Positions 27,001 through 34,618 of a stretch of DNA of 64,000 nt are shown piece by piece. How positions within the stretch are numbered: the stretch's first letter is position 1; the number at the start of each line of letters is the position of its first letter. The stretch covers positions 5,275,501-5,339,500 of the forward strand of contig NZ_CP006992.1 of assembly GCF_001542815.1 (NCBI RefSeq). The letters run 5' to 3'. Under the pieces are notes generated by a model that was given only the letters and a program-made list of their open reading frames with translations, was not told where the DNA came from and searched no databases. A program made the translations under genes and the position numbers. Origin of the DNA: Methylobacterium sp. AMS5 (GTDB lineage: Bacteria; Pseudomonadota; Alphaproteobacteria; Rhizobiales; Beijerinckiaceae).

Positions 27001-29703
27001 TCATCCCCCGACGCTCAGCGTCGCCTTCACGAGACTCGGATCGTCCGGAACCGGTTTCTCCACGAAGCCGAGGTGACGGCAGACCGCTCGCATCGGCCGG
27101 TTCTCGGCCAGCACGCTGCCCTCGACCACGGCGATGCCCTCGGCCCTGGCCCAGTCGATCATCAGGCGCATGAGGGTGGCGCCGAGGCCCGTCCCCTTGA
27201 TGTCGGAACGCACCAGGATCGCGAACTCGCCCGTATCGTGGTTGGCGTTGGCGTGCAGGCGGACGGCGCCGAGCATGCGCCGATCCTCCTCCGCCGCCTC
27301 GTCGAGGGCGACGAAGGCGATGGCGCGGGAGTAGTCGAGCTGGGTCAGCCGGGCGAGGAAGGCGTGGCTGAAGTCCCGCACCGGGGCGAAGAAGCGCAGG
27401 CGGACGTCTTCCGGGTCCACCTGCGCGAAGAAGGCGCGGAACATGCCCTCGTCGTCCGGCCGGACCGGCCGGACATGCACGCGCCGCTCTCCGACCTTGA
27501 GCCGCCGCTCCCAATCGGACGGATAGGGCCGGATCGCGAAGCGCGGGTGCCAGTTGCCGCGGCGGCGCTCCGGCGGGCTCGGCTCCGGTGCGATGCGGAC
27601 GCGTGCGTCGAGGGCGACCACGCCGTCGGCGTCGGCCAGCAGAGGGTTGATGTCGAGTTCGCGCACCGCCGGCAGGTCGGCGGCGAGTTGCGCGAGTTTC
27701 ACCAGCAACAGGGCGATGGCCGGCAAGTCCGCCGCCGGCACGTCGCGATAGGCTTCGAGACGGCGGGCCACGCGCGTGCGGCCGATCAACTCACTCGCCA
27801 GGGCAAGATCGAGCGGTGGCAGCGCCAGGGCCCGGTCGTCGATGACCTCAACCGCCGTGCCGCCGCGCCCGAACACGACCACGGGCCCGAAGACCGGATC
27901 TTCGGCGAGGCCTGCGATCAGCTCGCGCGCCTGCGGCCGGCGCAGCATCGGCTGCAAGGCAAAGCCCGCCACCCGCGCGTCGGGGCGGAGTTCTCGGACG
28001 CGTGCGATCATGGCGTGGGCCGCCTCACGCACGTCGGCTTCCGAGGTGAGGCCGAGGCGTACCCCGCCGACCTCGGATTTGTGCACCACGTCCGGCGAGA
28101 CGAGCTTGAGCACCACGGTGCCGCCGCCCGCGATCAGCGGCCACGCCGCAGCCGCAGCCCCGTCGGGATCGGGCGCCAGCGTGACGGGCACCGAGACGAT
28201 CCGGTAGGCGGTCAACAGCTCGGTCACCGCGTAGGGGTCGAGCCAGGTGCGCCCTTCGGCCAGCGCCTCGTCCACGATGCGGCGTGCGGCGGCGACGTCC
28301 GGCGTGAACTCGCGCGGCAGGGCGTCCGGCGTGCGCATCAGGTCGTTCTGCGCCTCGCGGTAGCGCACGAGGTGCAGGAAGCCCTCCACCGCGTCGGCAT
28401 CGGTGGCAAAGAGCGGGATCTTGGCGTCGGCGTAGATCGTGCGGATCGCTTCGTCCTCGCCGATCGAGACCGCGAAGACCGGCTTGCGGCGCCCCGCCGA
28501 GCGCGCCTTGGCCACGGCACCGGCCACGGTCTCGGCGACCTCACGGCTGCCCGCCCGCGCCGTCGGCACATGGATCGCGACGATCGCGTCGCTGTCGCGC
28601 CCGGCAAGCAGCGGTTCCAGGGCGCCGACGTAATCGCCCGGCACCGCGTCGATGCCCAGATCGAGCGGGTTGGCTTGCCGGCCCTGCCGCACGGGAGCCA
28701 GGGAGTCCTGCGTTGCCGGTGCAGGCTCCGCCAGCGTGCCGCCGAGATCGGCCAGGTGGTCGGCCGCGAGCGCGCCGATGCCGCGCCCGTTGGAGACGAT
28801 CATCAGCCGGTTGCCGGGGAAGGGCCGCTGGCGCCCCAGGGTCTCGACGGCGGAGAACATGGCATCGAGCCCGTCCACAGCGAGCAGGCCTGCCCGGCGG
28901 AAGGCGGCCTCGTAGACGGCGCCGGGCCGGGCGAGCGCGCCCGTATGCGTCTCCGGCCGGCGACCGGGCGCATCGTGGCGCCCGGTGCGCAGCACCACGA
29001 CCGGCTTGGCGCGGGCCGCCGCCCGGGCTGCGGTGAGGAATTTCCGCGCATCCGCGACGTGGTGCAGGGACAGAATGATCGCGCGGGTGTGGAAATCCTC
29101 GGCGAAATGGTCGAGGCAATCGGCGATGTCGATGTCGGCGGAGCGGCCGAGCGTCATCACCGCGGAGAAGCCGACCCCGTGCCGCCAGCCCCATTCGGCG
29201 ATGGCCGAGGCGACGGTGCCGGATTGCGAGATGAGGGCGAGATCGCCGGGCTTCGGCGGGCGGGCGAGCAGGCTCGCGTTGAGGCCGCGCGCCGGCACGC
29301 TCAACCCGATGCTGTCGGGCCCGATCAGCCGCAATCCGTGCCGCCGTGCCGCCGCCTGGGCGGCGCCGGCCGGGGCCGCCTCGCCGACGCCGAGATGGGC
29401 GGACAGGATCACCGCCGCGGCGGCACCGATCTGCCCCGCCTCCTCGACGATGCCCGGCACCGCCGCCGGGGGGGTGGCGATCATCACGAGGTCGGGGGTT
29501 TGGGGGATGTCGGCGAGGCGCGGGCTGCACGCCAACCCATCGACGCTGGTCTCGCGCGGATGGACCGGGACGATATCGCCGGTGAATCCGCCCGCGCGCA
29601 GGCCATCGATGATCGCCCGGCCGACGGAGCCGGGGCGATCACCCGCTCCGACCACGGCGATGCGGCGCGGGGCGAGCAGAGCCTCGAATCGATAGGTGCT
29701 CAT
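27001..29703 (-). CDS. ADP-forming acyl-CoA synthetase-like / GNAT fusion (Pat-like protein acyltransferase)
   Basis: This is a 900-residue two-part protein. Residues 1-690 carry the NDP-forming acyl-CoA synthetase modules: CoA-binding (RRIAVVGAGDRPGSVGRAII), ligase-CoA (LALISQSGTVASAIAEW) and ATP-grasp (VVLKLVSPDVVHKSEVGGVRLG). Residues about 730-895 are a GNAT acetyltransferase (VHVRPVRPDDEGMFRAFF, IKGTGLGATLMRLMIDWA). This is the architecture of Pat/YfiQ enzymes, which acetylate lysines of metabolic enzymes such as acetyl-CoA synthetase. His253 in ETHTGALARPG sits where active synthetases have the phospho-His. To my knowledge E. coli Pat lost it, so this copy might keep some synthetase activity. 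Confidence 0.88.
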   Translation of the reverse strand: MSTYRFEALLAPRRIAVVGAGDRPGSVGRAIIDGLRAGGFTGDIVPVHPRETSVDGLACSPRLADIPQTPDLVMIATPPAAVPGIVEEAGQIGAAAAVILSAHLGVGEAAPAGAAQAAARRHGLRLIGPDSIGLSVPARGLNASLLARPPKPGDLALISQSGTVASAIAEWGWRHGVGFSAVMTLGRSADIDIADCLDHFAEDFHTRAIILSLHHVADARKFLTAARAAARAKPVVVLRTGRHDAPGRRPETHTGALARPGAVYEAAFRRAGLLAVDGLDAMFSAVETLGRQRPFPGNRLMIVSNGRGIGALAADHLADLGGTLAEPAPATQDSLAPVRQGRQANPLDLGIDAVPGDYVGALEPLLAGRDSDAIVAIHVPTARAGSREVAETVAGAVAKARSAGRRKPVFAVSIGEDEAIRTIYADAKIPLFATDADAVEGFLHLVRYREAQNDLMRTPDALPREFTPDVAAARRIVDEALAEGRTWLDPYAVTELLTAYRIVSVPVTLAPDPDGAAAAAWPLIAGGGTVVLKLVSPDVVHKSEVGGVRLGLTSEADVREAAHAMIARVRELRPDARVAGFALQPMLRRPQARELIAGLAEDPVFGPVVVFGRGGTAVEVIDDRALALPPLDLALASELIGRTRVARRLEAYRDVPAADLPAIALLLVKLAQLAADLPAVRELDINPLLADADGVVALDARVRIAPEPSPPERRRGNWHPRFAIRPYPSDWERRLKVGERRVHVRPVRPDDEGMFRAFFAQVDPEDVRLRFFAPVRDFSHAFLARLTQLDYSRAIAFVALDEAAEEDRRMLGAVRLHANANHDTGEFAILVRSDIKGTGLGATLMRLMIDWARAEGIAVVEGSVLAENRPMRAVCRHLGFVEKPVPDDPSLVKATLSVGG

Positions 29704-30042
29704 GGGCCGCCTATATCATCTCAAGGCCCGAGGCCGAGCGTCAAACCGCCGACTGACGGAGCAGATCGACCGCAATCGGCGGAATGGGCCGCACCTGAAG
29801 CGCGTGCCGCGAGTACACCTCTCTCCAATACTCGTGCTCGGCGAGCGTTCCTGCCGCCTCAGACGGCAGGCGTCGCGTGCCGGCAATACCGGTCCGGCTC
29901 GACCTGCCCCGGTTTCACCCGGCCGCTCCTGCGGATAGGATCGTGCACCGATCCCGGCGATTGCCGGTCCGAGCGCGCACCACAAGGCCCGTTCCTTGCC
30001 CGCTCCGCATCGCAGATCGATCCGCCGTCAGAGGAGTTGTCC
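29704..30042. other. 339-base divergent gap before the aldolase gene
   Basis: No gene is supported between the fusion acyltransferase and the aldolase. The long plus-strand frame running through the acyltransferase region into the aldolase is a shadow. A clear GAGGAG ribosome site lies at 30031-30036. Confidence 0.55.
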
Positions 30043-30693
30043 GTGCCGACTTTCGCAACCCGTCAAGCGATGGTCGAGGCGATGCGTCGGATGCTCGATC
30101 TCGGCCTCAGTCAGGGGACCTCGGGTAACCTCTCCGTCCGAACCGGAAGCGGCTTCCTCGTGACGCCCTCCGGGATTCCGGCGGAGCAACTCAGCCCCGA
30201 TGACCTCGTTCCCATGGAGTTCGACGGGGGTTGGGACCATCCGCTGGCCCCCTCCTCCGAATGGCGATTCCATCGGGACATCCTGGCGGCCCGGCCCGAG
30301 ATCGGCGCCGTCGTCCACGCCCACCCACCCTACGCCACCGGGTTCGCGATCTGCGGCCGAGAGATCCCGGCGGTGCATTACATGATCGCGATGGCCGGCG
30401 GTCCGACCATCCGTTGCGCCCCCTACGCGCCCTACGGCACGCAGGGCCTCTCGGATTTCGCCCTCAATGCCCTCGAAGGCCGCAGCGCCTGCCTGCTCGC
30501 CAATCACGGCATGATCGCGACCGGGCCGAACCTCTCGAAGGCGATGTGGCTCGCCGTCGAGGTCGAGGCTCTGTGCCGCCAATATGCGATCGCCTTGCAG
30601 GTTGGCGCACCGGTGGTGCTGTCCGATGCCGAGGTCGCCGAGACGGTCGAGCGATTCAAGTCCTATGGTCCCCGCGAGAAATCCAAGCATTGA
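30043..30693 (+). CDS. fucA: class II aldolase, L-fuculose-phosphate aldolase type
   Basis: The GTG at 30043, seven bases after GAGGAG, gives 216 residues, the normal FucA length. The residues line up with E. coli FucA numbering: Glu73 (SSEWRFH, catalytic base) and zinc ligands His92 and His94 (VVHAHPPYATG) and His155 (LANHGMIATG). SQGTSGNLSVR is the phosphate-binding loop. Such enzymes cleave L-fuculose 1-phosphate or similar sugar phosphates to dihydroxyacetone phosphate and an aldehyde. No other fucose gene is nearby, so the true substrate may differ (for example a methylthioribulose-type or pentulose phosphate). Confidence 0.85.
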   Translation: MPTFATRQAMVEAMRRMLDLGLSQGTSGNLSVRTGSGFLVTPSGIPAEQLSPDDLVPMEFDGGWDHPLAPSSEWRFHRDILAARPEIGAVVHAHPPYATGFAICGREIPAVHYMIAMAGGPTIRCAPYAPYGTQGLSDFALNALEGRSACLLANHGMIATGPNLSKAMWLAVEVEALCRQYAIALQVGAPVVLSDAEVAETVERFKSYGPREKSKH

Positions 30694-31284
30694 GTCCGTG
30701 CGTCCAGCGATTTTGATTTGCGCCGATACGAAATGATTTGGATTTCTTGTCGCTGATATGGGATCTGAATAAATTTCATATCTCACAATAGCCATTTTAA
30801 TTTGGCATTATTTTTGATTGCAATACTTATATTCCAACAAAAATATCGAATAATGCGGTAACGGCGGCAAATCCGATTATCGGGCAATTTCCCTATAATC
30901 TTATCGGATCGATGTTCGATGGGGATGGTTTGAGCGTTTTTGATCTCGGCATTTCGCAATATCAGGCGGGTCTGCGGCGACCTTCGCACACGGCTCTATC
31001 CAATCGATCTGCGTAATCGTCCCGTATTGCATTTCGCAATTATACCGGATGTCGGGGAATTTTTGTGGAGTTCCTAATACGACTTTTATCGCAATAGCCC
31101 TGTCAAACGGACGAAATTTCAAGTGATTTTTGGAGAACACTCAAAATCCATCTTGCAGCCGGTCCCATCAAAGGTTAAGTCCTGCGTCATTCAGCGCAGT
31201 CGCACCGTGCTCCGCAATGCTGGCGTCTCCGTTGCGGCGCCTATTGCAGTTCGCCGTTTGCAAATATCGGAAGGGATATTGAGG
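30694..31284. promoter_or_regulatory. 591-base AT-rich leader of the mucR-like gene
   Basis: From about 30710 to 31140 the sequence is strikingly AT-rich for this genome (CCATTTTAATTTGGC, TATTTTTGATTGCAATAC, CCAACAAAAATATCG). The two minus-strand frames in it overlap each other and look non-coding. MucR/Ros proteins bind AT-rich DNA and repress their own genes, so this is a likely autoregulatory region. The first good start codon with a ribosome site is at 31285. Confidence 0.55.
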
Positions 31285-31800
31285 ATGTCGCTTGAGGATA
31301 GCTCCGCTGGCGATCACGTGGCCTTGGTTGTCGATATCGTGTCGGCCTATGTCGGGAATAACTCCCTGGCGGTCGGGGAATTGCCCGGGTTGATCACGTC
31401 GGTTCACGGTGCGCTGGCACAATTGTCGAATAAGCCAAGTGAGCCTGAAGAGGTGGCCCCGACGCCGGCCGTGTCGATCCGGCGTTCGATCCAGCAGGAT
31501 TTCCTCATTTGCCTCGAAGACGGCAAAAAATTCAAATCGCTCAAGCGGCATCTGCGGACGCGCTACAATCTCTCGCCCGACGAGTACCGTGCGCGCTGGA
31601 ACCTGCCGGACGACTATCCGATGGTCGCACCGAGCTACGCCGCGACCCGGTCTGCCCTTGCTCGGACCATGGGCCTCGGCCAGCAGCGCCGGAAGTGGCC
31701 CTCCAAGACGGCGACGGAGACCGCCGCCGAACCGGCCCCTGAGACCGCCGCCTCGGCGCCGCGTCGCCGTGGCCGGGCTCGTTCCGGGGAGGCGGTCTGA
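31285..31800 (+). CDS. MucR/Ros family transcriptional regulator, zinc-ligand variant
   Basis: The start at 31285 gives 171 residues beginning MSLEDSSAGDHVALVVDIVSAY, the standard MucR N-terminal oligomerisation region. The DNA-binding part follows at about residues 74-130: ICLEDGKKFKSLKRHL, NLSPDEYRARWNLPDDYPMV and SYAATRSALARTMGLG. In Ros the zinc ligands are Cys-x2-Cys-x9-His-x4-His. Here the matching residues are Cys76, Asp79, His89 and Tyr94, so two of four are lost. Zinc-poor variants of this fold are known among Mesorhizobium Ml proteins. MucR proteins act as H-NS-like silencers of AT-rich genes. A basic Ala-rich tail ends the protein. Confidence 0.9.
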   Translation: MSLEDSSAGDHVALVVDIVSAYVGNNSLAVGELPGLITSVHGALAQLSNKPSEPEEVAPTPAVSIRRSIQQDFLICLEDGKKFKSLKRHLRTRYNLSPDEYRARWNLPDDYPMVAPSYAATRSALARTMGLGQQRRKWPSKTATETAAEPAPETAASAPRRRGRARSGEAV

Positions 31801-32098
31801 GCGCATCGCGCCGATCGACGGTGTCGAAGGCCGGATCGTCATCGATCGCCCGGCCTCCGAGCGGCGGGTTTGCGCCGGTGCCGTTTAGCGTGCCTCACGA
31901 AACTCCCGATCTCCGACTGTTCTCGCTTTGGCGGGGACGGCGCAGCGGGAGTCTTGTGAGAAACACTTATCCACACGCGATGCAGTGGCGCCTCTTCCCC
32001 GAGTGCGGGATGAGGCCTCGGCGTTAGAAGTCGGGCAACCGCTCGGCGGGAACAGTCCCTGCGAAGTCCGGGCGTCGTCCCGGTCTTTCGCGGGAGAC

Positions 32099-32884
32099 AT
32101 GATGTCCGGCCGGTCGACCATCGCCACGCGCCTGTTCTGGGCCGTCGTCCTCGGGGGCGCCGCCGCCATTCGTTATGGAGCACCGGCTCTCGCCGCCACG
32201 GGCGCGGTCTGCCTCGCGATCCTCCTCCATCGCCTCGACCGGCCGCGCCGCTTCCGCGCACGCGTGCGTCGCATCGCCCGGCGCCACGCCGCGACGCTCG
32301 CCCTGCGACGTCGGCAGGAGCGCTTCCTCGACGCCTACGGCAATACGATCGAGGACGGCTGGCTGCGCGAGCGCGAATATTTCGTCGAGCGCACCGTCCT
32401 GCCGCTCGTCGAGCAGCGCGGCTTTTCCGATTACGCCGAGCCGCGCTTCGATGAGATGGTGGAGATCGTCGAGCGGGTGGCCTGCACGCACGAACGGCCC
32501 GACGAAATGGAGACACCGGAAGACGGGGTCGCCTATGAACGATACTGCGCCGAACTTCTGGGCGAGGCGGGCTGGGATGCCCGGCCTACGGGGGCGAGCG
32601 GCGACCAGGGATGCGACGTGATCGCCGAGAAGGCGGGCCTGCGCCTGATCGTGCAGTGCAAGCGCTACGGCCGCCCGGTCGGCAATGCGGCGGTGCAGGA
32701 GGTGGCGGCTGCCACCTTGCATTGGTCGGGCGACATGGCGGCCGTGGTCTCGAATGCCGGATTCACGCCTGCCGCCCGCAAGCTCGCCGGCACCACCGGC
32801 GTCCTGCTCCTCCATCACGACGACCTCGCGACCCTGGTTCCGACCCGCCGGGCCGGCCGCCGTGCGCTGGCGGCCGGGCGCTGA
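32099..32884 (+). CDS. membrane-anchored Mrr-like restriction endonuclease domain protein
   Basis: The ATG at 32099 (second ATG at 32102) gives 261 residues. One or two N-terminal hydrophobic segments (LFWAVVLGGAAAIRYGAPAL, AATGAVCLAILLH) are followed by a basic helical linker (RRFRARVRRIARRH). The C-terminal part is a PD-(D/E)xK nuclease of the Mrr_cat type: YERYCAELLGEAGWDARPTG, Asp173 in GDQGCDVIAE, and Gln186-x-Lys188 in LIVQCKRY. Such domains cut DNA, often modified DNA, or take part in recombination. The membrane anchor is a known but poorly studied arrangement. No methyltransferase is adjacent. The 298 bases upstream hold no gene. Confidence 0.8.
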   Translation: MMSGRSTIATRLFWAVVLGGAAAIRYGAPALAATGAVCLAILLHRLDRPRRFRARVRRIARRHAATLALRRRQERFLDAYGNTIEDGWLREREYFVERTVLPLVEQRGFSDYAEPRFDEMVEIVERVACTHERPDEMETPEDGVAYERYCAELLGEAGWDARPTGASGDQGCDVIAEKAGLRLIVQCKRYGRPVGNAAVQEVAAATLHWSGDMAAVVSNAGFTPAARKLAGTTGVLLLHHDDLATLVPTRRAGRRALAAGR

Positions 32885-32886
32885 GC

Positions 32887-34221
32887 CTACTCCGCCGGCA
32901 CGGGCCGACTGACGGTCCGGGCGGGCAGCGCGACGGCCTTGCGTCGAACCGACAGCCGCGCCGCGCGCTTGCGCCACCAGATCACCACGCCGGTGACCGA
33001 CAGCATCGCGACGACGAGCCCCATGAAGGAGATCAGGATGCGGCCGGGCAGGCCGAGGATGCGGCCCGAATGCACCGGGAACTGCGCCTGCACGAAAATA
33101 TCGGCGGCGGTGCCGACCCAGGGTTGGCGGTCGCCGATCACCCGGCCGTCCCCACCGTCGAAATAGATCGCCGCCGGGCCGACGCCCGCGGCGCCGTGGT
33201 CGTCGCCGGGCTCGAAGAACCGGGCGGTGTAGAAGCCCTGCATCGGCGCGTAGGCGAGCGCGCCGACCGGCTCCTTCCAGCCGCGGCGTTGCCCCTCCGC
33301 CTGCGCCGCCTCGAGGATTTGGGCATAATCCACCCCCGGCTCGATCGGCTTGAGCGGCGAGACGAAGGGGCGGGTGTTCGATGGTTCGGGCGTCACTTGC
33401 GAGACGCTCGACATCAGCGGCAGGAACACCTCGCGGTAGAGGTTGAGCGAGAACGCCGTGAAAGCGAGCACGAACAGCAGCGCGAAGGTCCAGAGGCTGA
33501 AGGCGCGGTGCAGATCGAAGGTCACGCGGTAGGGGCTGCCCGCGGTCTTCACCTTCCAGGCGGGCTTCCAGCGGGACCACCAGCCCCGTCCGAGCTGCCG
33601 CTCGACCGCCGCCGGGCGCTCCGGGTTGGCGGGTTTGCGCACCGGCAGCGTCAGATAGAAGCCGACGAAAGAATCGAGCATCCAGACGACGGCGACGATC
33701 CCGAGCAGCCAGATGCCCCAGCGCTCCTCGCCCCACATCTCCGGCAGGTGCAGGGAGTAGTGCAGCTTGTACAGGAACGAGATCAGCGTCTCGCGGGTGA
33801 TCGGCCAGACCTGACCCCATTCCCGCCGTCCGAGTTCGGCCCCGGTGACAGGGTCGAGGAAGACCTGATTGTATCCGAGCTTGTGCAGGCTGCCGGTCGC
33901 CGCATCGACCCGCGGCATCACGAACAGGGATAGCGACTCGCCCGCTTCAGACGCGAGCGGGAGATAGGAGACGCGGGCGCGTGGATCCCGGGCCTCGAAC
34001 TGCCGGGCAAGGTCGAGGGCGGGGATCGCCGCACCGCGGCTCTCGACCGTATGGAGACGCGGGTTCAGCCAATCGTCGAGTTCGTGGTCCCAGGAGATCA
34101 CCGCGCCGGTGAGCCCCGCCACGAGCAGGAAGGCGGCGATCGTCAGACCGGCCCAGCGGTGGAGAAGGACGAAAACGGAGCGCGCCATCAACCCTCGAGC
34201 CTCTTTCCGCGACGGAGCCAC
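32887..34221 (-). CDS. PepSY-associated TM helix domain protein (PiuB-like)
   Basis: This 444-residue inner-membrane protein has four helices in the PepSY_TM layout. The first is LHRWAGLTIAAFLLVAGLTGAVI with WDHELDDWLNP. The middle helices are WGIWLLGIVAVVWMLDSF and LHRAFSLWTFALLFVLAFTAFS. The last is ISFMGLVVAMLSVTGVVIWWRKR. The periplasmic loops hold PepSY-like segments (VFLDPVTGAELGRREWG, IYFDGGDGRVIGDR). Family members are iron-regulated and linked to siderophore or haem iron uptake as ferric-reductase-like proteins. The paired His near helices could bind haem. It is convergent with the Mrr-like gene, two bases apart. No TonB receptor is next to it. Confidence 0.85.
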   Translation of the reverse strand: MAPSRKEARGLMARSVFVLLHRWAGLTIAAFLLVAGLTGAVISWDHELDDWLNPRLHTVESRGAAIPALDLARQFEARDPRARVSYLPLASEAGESLSLFVMPRVDAATGSLHKLGYNQVFLDPVTGAELGRREWGQVWPITRETLISFLYKLHYSLHLPEMWGEERWGIWLLGIVAVVWMLDSFVGFYLTLPVRKPANPERPAAVERQLGRGWWSRWKPAWKVKTAGSPYRVTFDLHRAFSLWTFALLFVLAFTAFSLNLYREVFLPLMSSVSQVTPEPSNTRPFVSPLKPIEPGVDYAQILEAAQAEGQRRGWKEPVGALAYAPMQGFYTARFFEPGDDHGAAGVGPAAIYFDGGDGRVIGDRQPWVGTAADIFVQAQFPVHSGRILGLPGRILISFMGLVVAMLSVTGVVIWWRKRAARLSVRRKAVALPARTVSRPVPAE

Positions 34222-34618
34222 CGACGGCGGAGCAGGAAAGGCGATCCGGCCCTCGGACGAACAAGTCCCGGTCCGGTCAGTCCCTAGTGCGGGCCCTCAT
34301 GCCTGCGCGCCGAGGGCAGAACCGTCGATAACGGTTGCCACGTCGATGCGCCACCCCTTGGTCACCTCTTGAATCGCGCGCGAAACGATCACGCGTGAAG
34401 ATCCGGTGAAGGCCGACCGGGCGTGCTCCGGCTGGCTTAACAACCCTTAAACCCGCCGCATTTACTGTCTCTGACGCAAGGGGACGACCCGCCGTGCCGC
34501 AGGGCGAGCCGGTGCGTCCGAGGGGATCGATCCGGCGGAATACCGACGCGCGGATCCCGAACAGGGGAGCACGGTCGCGGGAGGCGAGATCCTTTCGGGG
34601 ATCGGCCGCCCCGGACGC
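34222..34618. other. 397-base divergent intergenic region
   Basis: This lies between the PepSY gene and the PBP1A gene. No supported gene is present. A short AT-rich patch (TTAACAACCCTTAAACC, near 34437-34453) could be promoter DNA for PBP1A. Confidence 0.5.

Noticed and set aside
27073..30042. Plus-strand frame of more than 900 codons leading into the fucA-like gene
   Set aside because: It is antisense to the acyl-CoA synthetase/GNAT fusion. Only its last part, from the GTG at 30043, is a real gene.
30783..31140. Two minus-strand frames (68 and 79 codons) in the AT-rich leader
   Set aside because: They overlap each other, show no codon bias or motif and lack ribosome sites.
31967..31975. 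TTATCCACA, a perfect DnaA-box match
   Set aside because: A single box with no cluster, AT-rich unwinding region or replication gene nearby does not support an origin.
32099..32884. Considered as part of a restriction-modification system
   Set aside because: There is no methyltransferase or specificity gene adjacent, only a single nuclease-type gene.
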